Assembly: GCA_024036415.1 (NCBI GenBank)
Contig: JAMWET010006944.1
Coordinates: 42,707 to 106,706 of the forward strand
DNA: 64,000 nt
Reading direction: 5' to 3'
DNA from: Prochilodus magdalenae
Lineage: Eukaryota; Chordata; Actinopteri; Characiformes; Prochilodontidae
This document shows positions 13,401 to 24,686 of this stretch, piece by piece; within the stretch, counting starts at the first letter, position 1; each line of letters begins with the position of its first letter. The position numbers and the translations under genes are program-made. The notes beneath the pieces were generated by a model. It saw nothing but the letters and a program-made list of their open reading frames with translations, had not been told where the DNA came from and did no database searches.

Positions 13401-16400
13401 ACATATACCCATAGTCTATATTACATATACCCATATTCTATACTACACATACCCACATTCTATACTACACATACCCACATTCTATATTACATATACCCAT
13501 ATTCTATACTATACATACCCACATTCTATATCACATATACCCCTATTCTATATTACATATACCCATATTCTATACTACACATACCCACATTCTATATTAC
13601 ATATACCCATATTCAATACCACACATACCCACATTCTATGTCACATATACCCATATTCTATATTGCATACCCATATTCTATATTACATATACCCATATTC
13701 TATATTGCATACCCATATTCTATATTACACATACCCATATTCTATACTACACATACCCATATTCTATATTACATATACCCATATTCTATACTACACATAC
13801 CCATATTCTATACTACACATACCCATATTCTATACTACATATACCCATATTCTATATTACACATACCCATATTCTATATTACATATACCCATATTCTATA
13901 TTACATATACCCATATTCTATATTACACATACCCATATTCTAGATTACATATACCCATATTCTAGATTACATATACCCATATTCTATATCACATATACCC
14001 ATATTCTATACTACACATACCCATATTCTATATTACATATACCCATATTCTATATTACATATCCCCATATTCTATATCACATATACCCATAGTCTATATT
14101 ACATATACCCATAGTCTATATTACATATACCCATAGTCTATATCACATATACCCATAGTCTATATTACATATACCCATATTCTATATCACATATACCCAT
14201 ATTCTATATTGCATACCCATATTCTGTATTACATATACCCATATTCTATTTTGCATACACATATTCTATATTACATACCCATATTCTATATTACATACAC
14301 CCATATTCTATATTACATACACCCATATTCTATATCGCATATACCCATATTCTATATTGCATATACCCATATTCTATATTACACATACCCATATTCTATA
14401 TTACACATACCCATATTCTATACTACATATACCCATATTCTATATTACATATACCCATATTCTATATCACATATACCCATAGTCTATATCACATATACCC
14501 ATATTCTATATTGCATATACCCATATTCTATATTACACATACCCATATTCTATACTACACATACCCACATTCTATACTACACATACCCACATTCTATACT
14601 ACACATACCCACATTCTATATCACATATACCCATATTCTATATCACATATACCCATATTCTATATTACATATACCCATATCTATATTACATATACCCATA
14701 TTCTATATCACATATACCCATAGTCTATATCACATATACCCATATTCTATATTGCATATACCCATATTCTATATTACACATACCCATATTCTATATTACA
14801 CATACCCATATTCTATATTACACATACCCATATTCTATACTACACATACCCATATTCTATACTACACATACCCATATTCTATATTACATATACCCATATC
14901 TATATTACATATACCCATATTCTATATCACATATACCCATAGTCTATATTACATATACCCATATTCTATATTACATATACCCATATTCTATATTACATAT
15001 ACCCATATTCTATATTACATATACCCATTCTGACACCATTTCTAGAACACCATGATGGAATACCAGTTATGAAATTGTTGTTGTTGTGACATGTGCTACC
15101 AGTATTATGACTCTGTATTACCTACAGAAGACGCCGTGTGACCTCTTTGTCACAATAAGACTGATCTTTTATGATCTTATAACTGACCCTTCATTATTTC
15201 CCCTAAGGGGAAACGGGTCTGGGCTCTTATTGGTTAAAGGTGCCATGGAATGGGAAGACTGTATGTGCACTGTGCAATAAGGAGAGCTCAGTACATAGAA
15301 CTGACATACCGAGAACCTCAAACACTGTTTGATACAGACCCTGCATTTACTTATTCCAGCATCCTGAGCGGTCTAACGGTCATGACTCCACCATACAGAG
15401 TATTGTAATGCACTGTGGTTCACTGTCCTGCTGAACTAAGCAGAACCTCCCCTGAAAATGACGAGGTCTGGATATGATGGCCACATTTGTTGCTCCGAAA
15501 ACTGTATGTAATGGAGCTTCACAGATGTGCAGGTCACCCAGGCCATGTGCAACACCCCACAAACCATCACGGATGCTAGCTTTTAACCTGTATGCTAATA
15601 ACTAGCTAGATGGTTTCTCTAGACTTCGATTGTTTGGCCCACCAAACATTTGTCCTCCTCACCTCAGTCCATCGTAAATGATCCACAGACGGCGGCAGTG
15701 GTTCTGGATCTGCTCATCTCTGATTTCTTCTTTGCATCGTGTTTTTTTTTTTTTACTTGTGTTTGTGAAGCAGTGACGAACTGTGCCCACAGACGATGAG
15801 ACGTGTTCCTGATCCCATGCATGCATGATCTATCTACAGAACAGTGAGGTTTTCAACACCGTGCCGTCTGAAAGCCTAAAGAGCACGGCCATCCGGTATC
15901 GGTTCATGGTCTTGCCTAGAGTCCTTCAATGATATTATGTAGTGTAGATGGTGAAAGAGATGAAGTTCGGTTTTACCCTCAGGAATTTTCCAGAATCCAG
16001 GAATAATACTGACTTGTTGACACTGTTGGTTGTGGTGGGAGTGGTGACTCCTCCCCAGCTTTGCTTTTGAAAGACCCCACCCCTCAGAGAAGCACTGTTT
16101 ATGCCCAGTCATGCTACTGACCTGTTGCTGATTGGCCTATCTCGTTGTGAGATGTTCCACCAGGTGAAAGAGGGCTGTATACAGTGTGTGCCTTTAAGAT
16201 ACCGACTGACACAGGAGCTGACTGAACTTTAGACCTGCTGATATACACGCTGCCCTCTCATCCTGCAAAGTCTGACATAGAGCTAAGCTCGCTGCGATAC
16301 ACACGAGCGTGTCTATTAAAGCCGCTACAGATAGATGGTGATGCTACCACAGCAGAGTCATGCGTCACATGGAGAATGAATGAGTCAACGGATGAATCAC

Positions 16401-19400
16401 AAAGCATTAGCAGCATGGAAAAGTCATTAGTGTTCCTCCAGCTAACCTCCGTGTTTTTGGAAAAGGGTTTTTGTGGGGTTTGTGTATATTTATGCAGTTC
16501 TTGTCGTCAGGTGTGTTGGTTCATATCCCAGCAGGTCTTCTGTTTAGTGTAATGAAGTCGTCTGTGCTGTGTGTTCTGACCTGCTGCTCTCTTTGCTGCT
16601 CTCATTCCAGTGCTTCTTCACAACGCCATCCCCTTCGTTGGCTTCGGGTTTCTGGACAATGCCATCATGATCGCTGCAGTAAGTGGTATGAACCTGCCCA
16701 GGGGTTCAGCAAGACATGTTTACATCTGGGGGTTTGATAACATAGCAGTACCAGAAAGTTAAAGCCCAACATCTAGTTCCTAAATCCACATTAGTGTTCG
16801 CAGTAGTGGTGTAGCAGTGTGGAGGAAGCAAATGAGCCTCTGACCATCAGTGAACAGCAGTTTTGTACTCCGGTGTCGGCATCCTGACCAATCACGGATG
16901 TTCCTTGGGCATGTGCATCACGTGGATACGACCCAACAAAAAGAATCTTCACTAAGTTTACATAATCTTACCGGACATATAATGAGCCAGCTTGTGTGTT
17001 TAAGGTGCTAGTAACTTCAGGCTCCTGCAGGTGGCGCTGTATGGGGATGATGAGGCTATAAACACCTGTGGGCTGTGAGTGACGGGATCCATAGATTGAG
17101 AAGTGTTGGTACGGTGCAGGGAATGTCTCGTTCCATGTGTGGAAAACGGCTCCAGAGCAGATGTTAATGCTTGGCTGAAAGGAGGGACTGAGCATGTGGG
17201 CGTGGCCAAAGACCATAGTGTGAAGGAAGTAGCTGAATCTGCAGGTGTATGGAAGCGTACGGTCATACGGGTCTACCAGCAGTGGCTAAAATCCCAGTCT
17301 ACAGGGAATTCTCCTCGGAACTGTGCCAGGGAAGGCATCCACCAAATCTGGGTGTAGCATTCTCTGCTTCTCACCTCATCTCGGTGGGGTTGAGGCTCTG
17401 GGGTGGTCAGCCCATTGTTCTGAGAACACCCTCAGCTTCTCTGTTGCATGGGTCTAGATTTCCTTTCGTCAGTGAGGAGCTTCTTGGACAGCTACATCTC
17501 TTTTCAGACCTCCATAGCGTTAATGTGTCCTCTCACAGTGGTAGAGCGATGGGCAGAAACACCTGTGGATGTTTTCAGATGGATGGTGGATGTGGATTTT
17601 TTGTGTGTGAGTGACTGGAGCAGTTAGCAAGGGGTGTAGTAGTACACTCAGCCCATGCTCAGGTCAGGTGATACTGGGCTGACTGGTACTGATTGTGTCC
17701 CTATGTGTGATTGGATTAGATGGTGGTTAATAGGATGTCTGCTGTCCAGGTCACCTCCCCGATTCACACGATCCCAGTTTTGCATGGCGATGCCATGATC
17801 TCACACTGCATGGTTACACCCCTATTGTTAGCCATGTGGTTTCACAGGTGTATGGAGCTCTCGGTACTCACTGTTTCTGTTTGCATCCCTGCATAGGGAA
17901 CGCAGATTGAGCTGTCCATCGGAGTGACGTTCGGAATATCAACTATGGCAGGTAATACAGAACTTTTCAAGGCACATTCGTAAGAGCTTTCGTTTAATTC
18001 TTATGAAATATTAATATGGGTAATATGGGCTACAGGACACATGAACAAGTCATCATTGACATGTGACATAAACTGGTGTTACTGCTCTGGGAAGCAATAT
18101 CTCCATTTCCATAAATTGCTTGGTCACTGGACATATTCAAATCATGGACAAGTCAGCATCCACTCTGGATGTTGTTGATGGGACCTCCACTATGTATAGG
18201 ACAGCCTAAACTGGCTTTAACGAGTCCAGTGTGGTGCTAACCCATTACAGAAACATGCCGGTGCTCTCTGGAGGGTTGAAGACCACCGCCATCCAGTTGT
18301 GGTTCTTGTCTGCTTTGCCTGTTACACACAGAGACTTCTCTGTATTCCCTAAATTTTTTGATAATGATGATGATGATGATGTTGATGATGTGCACCGCAG
18401 GGGCTGAAATACCAAAACAGGCACCCATGCAGTCCTTAGCTGAGGAACGTTATGGCTAAATCATTGTTATTTTTTTTTGCTAATGCGTTTATTGCCTTAT
18501 TGCCATATTCCCTGTATTTAAGCAACCTATAAAAGAGACCCGGCCTTCTGCCACCCCTGTAACTCTTCGGTGTAGATGATCGAAGCAGTGTTTATCTGAC
18601 TGGCATTCATGTTATTTGGGTCTCTTAGTCAAATGCAAAACAGTCTGTGTCCATACATGTGGTACTTCAGTATCGACAGGGAGAGGATACATACAGAGGC
18701 CTGTCCTGCGAGTGATGGCGCATTTACACAGCAGGGCTTACTCACACCAGGGGGTGGTACCATGTTGGGTGAAACAGGTGGCGGTGCTGTGGAATGGTTC
18801 GGTTTGTGTAATTCAATATAACTAATGGTTTCCAAAAAGAAACTGCTCTTAGCATGTTCCAGCATGTCTTCCACAGCGGTACTAATATCCAGCAGTGGTT
18901 ATGTTTTGAAACTAGGACACCTGGTGGACAAACTGTGCACTGGTTGGTAATCAAAGGTGCTGTTGGTTTAGGAAATGCTCCAGTCAGAGTGCGTAGCCCA
19001 GTGTCATTTGCAGGGTGACCTGGCTGTTTGACAAGCAAGCTAGGAATAAGTCACATCAAATTTAATTCTGGAGGAAGCATAGAAAGAGTCAGAGCTGACT
19101 AATGTAATAATAAAGCCATTTATTCATTCATTCATTCATTCATTCATTCACTCGTTCACTCGTTCACCTTTTAAACCAGTTTTTCTTCTGGGTTGTCTGG
19201 GAGGGTTCTGGAGTCTGTCCCAGTGTTCATTAAACAGGAAACACCCTGGACAGGCTGTCAATGCATCGCAAGACTAAATAAACCATTTATAAACCACATA
19301 GAAACAGAAATAAACCAAGCAAAACACGGTTTTAAAAATATTGCATGCAAAAAAAATTGTTAATAAAAATGCGTTACAGCCTTAAAAGACCAACGCTGTA

Positions 19401-21140
19401 GTGTCCACCAGGTCCTGGGGCTGTCACTCTTCATTAAAACAATGTAGAAACACTCTGTATATGAGGGTATATAAATGTATGTGTCCATCAAGCTCTGGCT
19501 CCTACTCTGCAGGAATTCAGAATATCCACATTGCCAACTAATTATTCCAGATGGACAAACAAGGTTCTATAAGTGCCGTCTTGTCCACCGAACAGTTGAG
19601 CAGTAGGCTGGAATCTGTACTCGTGCTGGGATAGGTTAGTGTACTGTGGTGTTTGCGCAGTACATGTGAGTCACTAGCAGTGTTGTGTTCTTTCAGCGGC
19701 TGCTTTGGGGAACCTGGTGTCCGACCTGGCTGGACTTGGGTAAGTGTGCTTACCTGCTTCACATCACTAACCTACGGTGGGCGAGAAGTCCAAAACAAAT
19801 TAACATTTCAGAAAATAAAATGGCAAAAATAAAAAAAAATGTAAAAGGTCTTTTTTTCTTGACGGTTGTTTTGTAAATTTGTTTTTATTTTTTTGTTTTA
19901 TTTTGTTTTTTATGAAATGTTGATATGTTTTTTTTTTCACTCGTCGGCCACCATACTAACCAGATCAATAAATGCCACTGTTGAAAAGTTCAGTTGTCAT
20001 ATCAGTAGTATATCATATCAACAATCAGGTATTTAATATTCCAGTTATTGTAGCGTAGTTTTAAACTGTAATTATGTATTTATAACAGTGTTTTGTGAAT
20101 TTATTCTTCTGAGATTCAGTCGGTGTATTTGAAACATGGAGATTCGAGATTATTCATATTATTATTATTATTATTATATTATGTCATCTAAAGCTTTCTA
20201 AAGCTCTGGTTATCATATTGCTGGGTGATGTCACTTGTACTGGTATGTTCTGTTTTTAGTTATAGTCATACTTTAGTGACGTGTTCAGGGAATACGCGAC
20301 TCAATTTTGTGCAGTATAACTTTATAACTGCGGTATGTGTTATTTACACTGTGCTTCAGAGCATGTTAATGAGACATCGTCGCTGCCCAATGAATAACAT
20401 GTATCTCCGTTTTTCTCCATTTTGACTTTTATGCAACGTTTAAAAACAGCAGCTGCCGTTTACACTGTGTGAGAATGGCATGATGAATGGACCAACAGAA
20501 ATGGCCCAAAAGTGCTTGGAAAGACGTCTGGTTCCATTGACTTACATTAAAACTAAATGAGGTTTTTGGCCTCTCCTGTAAAGTTGCCATTTTGGAGATA
20601 CATGTTTTTCTTTGGACACTGACGACATGCATTGTCTAGGAGATTACGAATATTTTAATCCTTTATTTTATTAAGTACATCATGTACTTGGTTTCGGCTT
20701 CGCTCTTCACTTGTTTTGTTGCATTGTGTGATTGCTGTGTTAAACAGTGCTTGTTTATGTTCTAATACCACAGTCTGTTATTGTACATGCGCGGAATGAG
20801 AAACAGAAAGAAATCAGAGTAAGGTGTGTACGTGCCCTAAGATACCTGATTACTGAACTGAACTCAAGCTCTCTGTATCAGAGTCAGATTTCTGTTCGAT
20901 TTTTTGTTTACATGACCTCTTGAATAATGATCAGTATCGTAATGATTGGGCTATTAAGTGCATGTAAACACACTCATTGACTTTAATAGCTAACATGTTA
21001 CTGTTCTACAGTAAAAGCTCCCTGAGCCATTATCTGTTGAGGTACTGTGATATATTTAGGGAATAAATATTGATCTGTGTATCGCCCAGCCTTAGTTTAT
21101 CTCTCACGCATCCCTTGTGCTCAGTGTGCCATGTGTAACC

Positions 21141-21218
<78 letters not shown>

Positions 21219-24200
21219 CTAGCAGGTTATGTGGAGGCTCTTGCTGCCAGGTTCGGGATGCAGATTCCTGATCTTACGCCAAAACAGGTCGACATGTGGC
21301 AGACCAGACTCAGCTCACACATGGTGAGGGGTGTGTTCCTGTGCATGAGTGTGTGAAAGAGAGAGAGAGTGAGTGAATGACTGAGTGAAAGAAAGAAAGA
21401 GTGAGTGAGTGGCTGAGTGAGTGGGTGAGTTAAAGAGTGAATGAGTAAAAAAGAGTGGGTGAGTGAGTGGGTGAGTGAGTGGGTGAGTGAGTGGGTGAGT
21501 GAGTGGGTGAGTGAGTGAGTGAGTGGGTGGGTGAGTGAGTGAGTGAGTGAAAGAGAATGAGTGAGTGAGAGTGAGTGAGTGAGTGTGAGTGAGTGTGAGT
21601 GAGTGAGTGAAAGAGAATGAGTGAGAGAGTGAGTGTGAGTGAAAGAGAGTGTGAGAGTGAGTGAGAGTGAGTGTGAGTGAGTGAAAGAGAGAGTGAGTGA
21701 AAGAGAGAGTGAGTGAAAGAGAGAGTGAGTGAGTGAGAGTGAGTGAGTGAAAGAGTGAGTGAGTGAGAGTGAGTGAGTGAGTGAGTGAGTGAGTGAGTGA
21801 GTGAGTGAGTGAGTGAGTGAGTGAGTGAGTGAGAGTGAGTGAGTGAGAGTGAGTGAGTGAGTGAGAGTGAGTGAGTGAGAGTGAGTGAGTGAGTGAGTTA
21901 AAGAGAATGAGTGAGAGAGTGAGTGTGAGTGCGTGTGAGTGAGTGAGAGTGAGAGAGTGAGTGCATGTGAGTGAGAGTGAGTGCATGTGAGTGAGAGTGA
22001 GTGAGTGAGTGAGTGAGTGAGTGAGTGAGAGTGAGTGAGTGAGTGAGTGAGTGAGTGAGTGAGTGAGTGAGTGAGTGAGTGAGTGAGTGAGTGAGTGAGT
22101 GAGTGAGTGAGTGAGTGAGAGAGTGAGTGAGTGAGAGTGAGTGAAAGAGTGAGTGAGTGTGTGAGAGTGAGTGAGTGAGAGTGAGTGAGTGAGTGAGTGA
22201 GAGTGAGTGAGTGAGTGAGTTAAAGAGAATGAGTGAGTGAGTTAAAGAGAATGAGTGAGTGAGTGAAAGAGAGTGAGTTAGTGAGTGAGTGAGTGACAGT
22301 GAGTAAAAAAAGAGGGTGAGTGAGTGAAAGAGAGCGCGAGTGAATAAGTGAAAGAGAGTGAGTGACTGAGCGAACATGTATGTATGTATGTAATTCCATG
22401 TCATGCCGCCCCTTTCCACCTCACAGACAGTAAGTATAGTGAACAGGCCGAGACGTGTTGGGTGTATGAAGGTTCTCTCTCTGGTTTCTTTCACTGGAGC
22501 TGTCAAACAGACCTGCTCATGTGGTTTCTCACCCTCACACTACAGTTAACAGTTGTTTTCACAGTGTCTCTGTTATTCTGCTGAGCTGCAAGTGCTACAT
22601 AACCGCCAAAGTAAGCTTCTCCTACTACAGCAGGTCCACTACACAGGCTAGAATTACCCAGAACTGAACAGGACGGGCTGGGTTGCCTTACAGACGGTCA
22701 TTTCCAGGTTATGTAAAGTCAGGCATTGAAAATCTCAGCTGAACCTGTGAAGTGTGAAGACGTTGTTTGTGTAATATATTTGACTTTCACATTAATAAAC
22801 ATTCAGTCAAATATATTTACTTCACTAAACGTCTCTGAACATGGTTTAGAAATGCAGATCACCAGTCAAACGTTTAGACACACCCAGCTACATGGATGTT
22901 CTTGGTGATCTTAAAGACTGTACAGGCCCACACTAAACTGCCTATTAAAGTCTTTAGGATCTGAGAGAGAGAGAGAGCGAGTGAGCGAGAGAGAGAGTGA
23001 GAATGAGTGAAAGAGAGAGAGTGAGAATGAGAGAGAGTGAGAGTGAGAGAGAGAGAGAGTGAGAGTGAGTGAGTGAGAGAGCGAGTGAGGGTGAGTATGA
23101 GTGAGAGAGTGTGAGTGAGAGTGAGAGCGAGTGAGTGAGAGCGAGTGAGTGAGAGCGAGTGAGTGAGAGCGAGTGAGTGAGAGCGAGTGAGTGAGAGCGA
23201 GTGAGTGAGAGCGAGTGAGTGAGAGCGAGTGAGTGAGAGAGAGCGAGAGAGAGAGAGCGAGTGAGGGTGTGAGAGTGAAAGTGTGTGAGTGTGAGGGTGT
23301 GAGAGTGAGTGAGTGAGAGTGAAAGTGTGTGAGTGAGTGAGAGTGTGTGAGAGTGAAAGTGAGTGTGAGAGAGAGAGAGAGTGGGTGAGTGTGAGTGAGT
23401 GAGAGTGAAAGTGAGAGAGTGAGTGAGAGTGAAAGTGAGTGTGAGTGAGTGAGTGAGAGTGAAAGTTAGTGTGAATGAGTGAAAGTGTGAGGGAGCGAGT
23501 GAGGGAGCGAGTGAGGGAGCGAGTGAGGGAGCGAGTGAGAGAGCGAGTGAGAGAGCGAGAGCGTGAGAGTGCATGTATGTATTTTAATTCCATTTCATTT
23601 CATCTCACCCCTTTCCACCTCACAGACAGATTTATGTGACTCACTCACTCACACACTCACTCATTCACTCTCACTCTCTTTCACTCATTCACTCTCTCGC
23701 TCTCTTTTCACCCACTCTACAGGCTTACTGAAGGACATGACTCGTTTTCCTGCACGTGGTTTAGTGTGATTGTCCCTTAATTCAGCTAACAAGGGAAATA
23801 TGACTAGCTCCGTTTAGACGGCCCCTCAGTGACTGAAACGATCACTAACTCATTCAGTACGATAGATTCACTACCAGCGTAGTTAGGAATTCACACTGCA
23901 GTCACATATGATTTGCCTTCTGAAAGTTCTGGATATGTCACTGACGCTGGTAGTCTGACCAGGGAATAGAAAACCACGACTGGAGTCCCTGTAAAACTGA
24001 CACATGTCAGATGTTACAAGCTTCTAATAAAACATCTGTTACCGGCATAATGGTACAAATCCCTAAAGGGTATGAACAGAATGAGCGGTGTCCCCTTTTT
24101 TATGGCCATCTTTAGTTTCATTTAGTCTATACCATTGTCCCTTTTCATTGATGGGATACGAGAAGAGTCTTCTGGTGACGTTAGCGTGTGGTTTGTTCAG

Positions 24201-24686
24201 AGCTCGTTGGTATATAAGCCCGTATTACCTCGACAAGACCCAAAGACACACACACACGGCAGCAGAGGCATGTAGGCCACATGTCGTCCCTTCCAACACT
24301 GGAGTTTATAAGGGCCAGTTTATAAGGGCGCGATGCCCCGCCTTCTGATCCCGCACACCTGTGCCTGATCAGTGGGGAGCACGTGCCCACTTAGCTTTGT
24401 GAAAAGCTCCAGTGAAAAAAAAAAAACAACATCAGACACCAAACATGTTTCGGCTGATCCGGTTACTGGCCCAGTGTTGGTCCGAACTCTTCGCTGGGTT
24501 TAGTTTAGCTGTTTAAAGGCCCTGGCGAGAAAGCTCGTAACTCCTGTCTGTGCTCTGCTGCAGGGAAAGGCCATCGGCGTCACCATCGGTTGCCTCCTGG
24601 GGATGTTTCCTCTCTTCTTCCTCAACGACGAAGATGAAGAGGAGAGCAAGGACCCTCCGATTACTAAACCCACGGACTCGAAGTAG
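10409..24686 (+). CDS. tmem65: tmem65, 3' portion (six exons, joined)
   Basis: Exons at 10,409-10,453, 16,611-16,678, 17,897-17,951, 19,697-19,739, 21,218-21,323 and 24,564-24,686 join without a frame break into 146 residues plus TAG. All introns are GT-AG. Hallmarks in order are KLEALPP, LHNAIPFVGFGFLDNAIMI (membrane span 1), GISTMAAAALGNLVSDLAGLG (span 2), IPDLTPKQVDMWQTRLSSHM, and KAIGVTIGCLLGMFPLFFL (span 3), then an acidic tail DEDEEE. This is TMEM65, a small multi-pass protein of the mitochondrial inner membrane linked to mitochondrial Na+/Ca2+ exchange and, in heart, to intercalated discs. Human TMEM65 is about 240 residues, so about 95 N-terminal residues, including the targeting peptide, are missing and must lie upstream of the window. 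The first codon needs one base from the previous exon. Confidence 0.95.
10940..15032. repeat. 22-bp minisatellite in a tmem65 intron, about 185 units
   Basis: The monomer is close to CATACCCATATTCTATATTA plus two bases (22 bp), with recurrent variants at three positions (TACATA/TACACA, CATATT/CACATT, TATATT/TATACT). Marker variants such as 'ataatgcatacacatatt' recur at about 11,961, 12,481, 12,896 and 13,264, showing higher-order duplication of multi-unit blocks. The array lies wholly inside the 10,454-16,610 intron. Its + strand has almost no stop in any frame, producing spurious open frames up to 783 codons. Confidence 0.95.
15340..16160 (-). mobile_element. Dispersed transposon-like relic of a common fish family
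   Basis: It contains segments I recognise from a high-copy teleost repeat: 'gtgttcctgatcccatgca', 'ccatccggtatcggttcatggtc', 'atgatattatgtagtgtagat', and 'tatgcccagtcatgctactgacctgttgc'. The order is collinear over about 800 bp. It is diverged and has no open transposase frame. I cannot name the family with confidence. A fragment of the same family lies at 18,240-18,420. Confidence 0.45.
16611..16678 (+). CDS. tmem65: tmem65 exon (membrane span 1)
   Basis: 68 nt between CTCATTCCAG and GTAAGT, encoding VLLHNAIPFVGFGFLDNAI and then MIAA. It contains the conserved first hydrophobic segment. Confidence 0.96.
16985..17345 (+). mobile_element. Tc1-family relic with helix-turn-helix segment
   Basis: The + strand frame at about 17,100-17,350 reads SVKEVAESAGVWKRTVIRVY, a winged/HTH DNA-binding motif of Tc1-type transposases. 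A second copy at 29,366-29,905 keeps the same segment almost unchanged. No catalytic block is present here. Homology starts near 'ttgtgtgtttaaggtgctag'. It is inserted in the tmem65 intron. Confidence 0.6.
17346..17630 (-). mobile_element. Second transposon fragment fused to the Tc1 relic
   Basis: 'tggggttgaggctctggggtggtcagcccattgttctgag' followed by 'tagattt..tttcgtcagt' resembles another dispersed fish Tc1-like element in reverse orientation. The junction with the preceding relic is sharp, suggesting insertion or deletion. Weak assignment. Confidence 0.35.
17897..17951 (+). CDS. tmem65: tmem65 exon (GTQIELSIGVTFGISTMA)
   Basis: 55 nt between TGCATAG and GTAATA. It starts in phase 0 and ends one base into an Ala codon. 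It encodes the start of the second membrane span. Confidence 0.95.
18240..18420 (-). mobile_element. Fragment of the 15,340-16,160 repeat family
   Basis: 'ccatccagttgtggttcttgtc' followed by 'cacagagacttctctgtattcc' parallels the dispersed family recognised upstream. A (GAT)n run at 18,362-18,385 has grown inside it. Confidence 0.4.
19110..19290. repeat. (ATTC)n followed by a dispersed fish repeat
   Basis: An ATTC/ACTC tetranucleotide run (about 19,118-19,165) is followed by 'aaaccagtttttcttctgggt' and 'ccctggacaggctgtcaatgcatcgc', a sequence type common in fish interspersed repeats. Confidence 0.5.
19697..19739 (+). CDS. tmem65: tmem65 exon (AAALGNLVSDLAGLG)
   Basis: 43 nt between TCTTTCAG and GTAAGT. 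It completes the split Ala codon and ends two bases into a Gly codon. It encodes the conserved GNLVSDLAGLG segment of span 2. Confidence 0.95.
19740..21142. other. tmem65 intron, AT-rich, no feature beyond short runs
   Basis: Contains (ATT)n at about 20,158-20,178 and T-rich runs. No exon or element is recognised. Confidence 0.45.
21143..21215 (+). repeat. (TG)n tract forming the acceptor region of a tmem65 exon
   Basis: An uninterrupted TG dinucleotide run of about 36 units ends in TGTAG, which is the acceptor of the exon at 21,218. There is no ordinary pyrimidine tract between the repeat and the AG. In RNA this is (UG)n, a known binding site of TDP-43 and CELF proteins. Confidence 0.95.
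21218..21323 (+). CDS. tmem65: tmem65 exon (LAGYVEALAARFG..SSHM)
   Basis: 106 nt encoding GLAGYVEALAARFGMQIPDL followed by TPKQVDMWQTRLSSHM, the hydrophilic matrix-side or intermembrane loop between spans 2 and 3. The acceptor is TGTGTAG and the donor GTGAGG. Frame is preserved on both sides, so the exon is certain despite its unusual surroundings. Confidence 0.96.
21355..22373 (+). repeat. (GTGA)n array starting 30 nt after a tmem65 donor
   Basis: About 1 kb of GTGA/GAGT tetranucleotides with interspersed GAGA, AAAGA and GGGT variants. The sense strand reads GTGAGT again and again, the consensus 5' splice-site hexamer. It ends in a tail at 22,373-22,430 that recurs after the second array. 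The - strand open frames rich in Ser, Leu, Thr and His are repeat by-products. Confidence 0.95.
22962..23572 (+). repeat. Second GAGT/GAGAGC array in the same intron
   Basis: Units of GAGA, GAGT and GAGC include a near-perfect run of 'gagtgagtgagagc' around 23,120-23,235. It is followed by the same tail sequence as the first array ('tttccacctcacagacag', 23,571-23,630). Confidence 0.93.
23638..23712 (-). repeat. Short (CACT)n run in inverted orientation
   Basis: 'actcactcactcacac...' is the complement of the GAGT arrays just upstream. Transcripts through both could pair as a long hairpin. Confidence 0.85.
24564..24686 (+). CDS. tmem65: tmem65 last coding exon (span 3, stop TAG)
   Basis: It follows CTGCTGCAG. 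It encodes GKAIGVTIGCLLGMFPLFFL, an acidic run NDEDEEESKD, and a short tail ending TDSK before TAG at 24,684-24,686. The glycine-rich span matches the family C-terminus. Confidence 0.96.
   Translation, partial: GKAIGVTIGCLLGMFPLFFLNDEDEEESKDPPITKPTDSK

Noticed and set aside
11044..13965. Open frames of 306, 783, 152 and 100 codons (THILYYTYPYSILHIP repeats)
   Set aside because: They are the 22-bp intronic minisatellite translated; all three frames give the same peptide cycle and there is no start context or exon boundary.
21315..23593. Long - strand frames rich in Ser, Leu, Thr and His (SLTHSLTHS)
   Set aside because: Translation of GAGT/GAGC microsatellites in the tmem65 intron, antisense to the gene.
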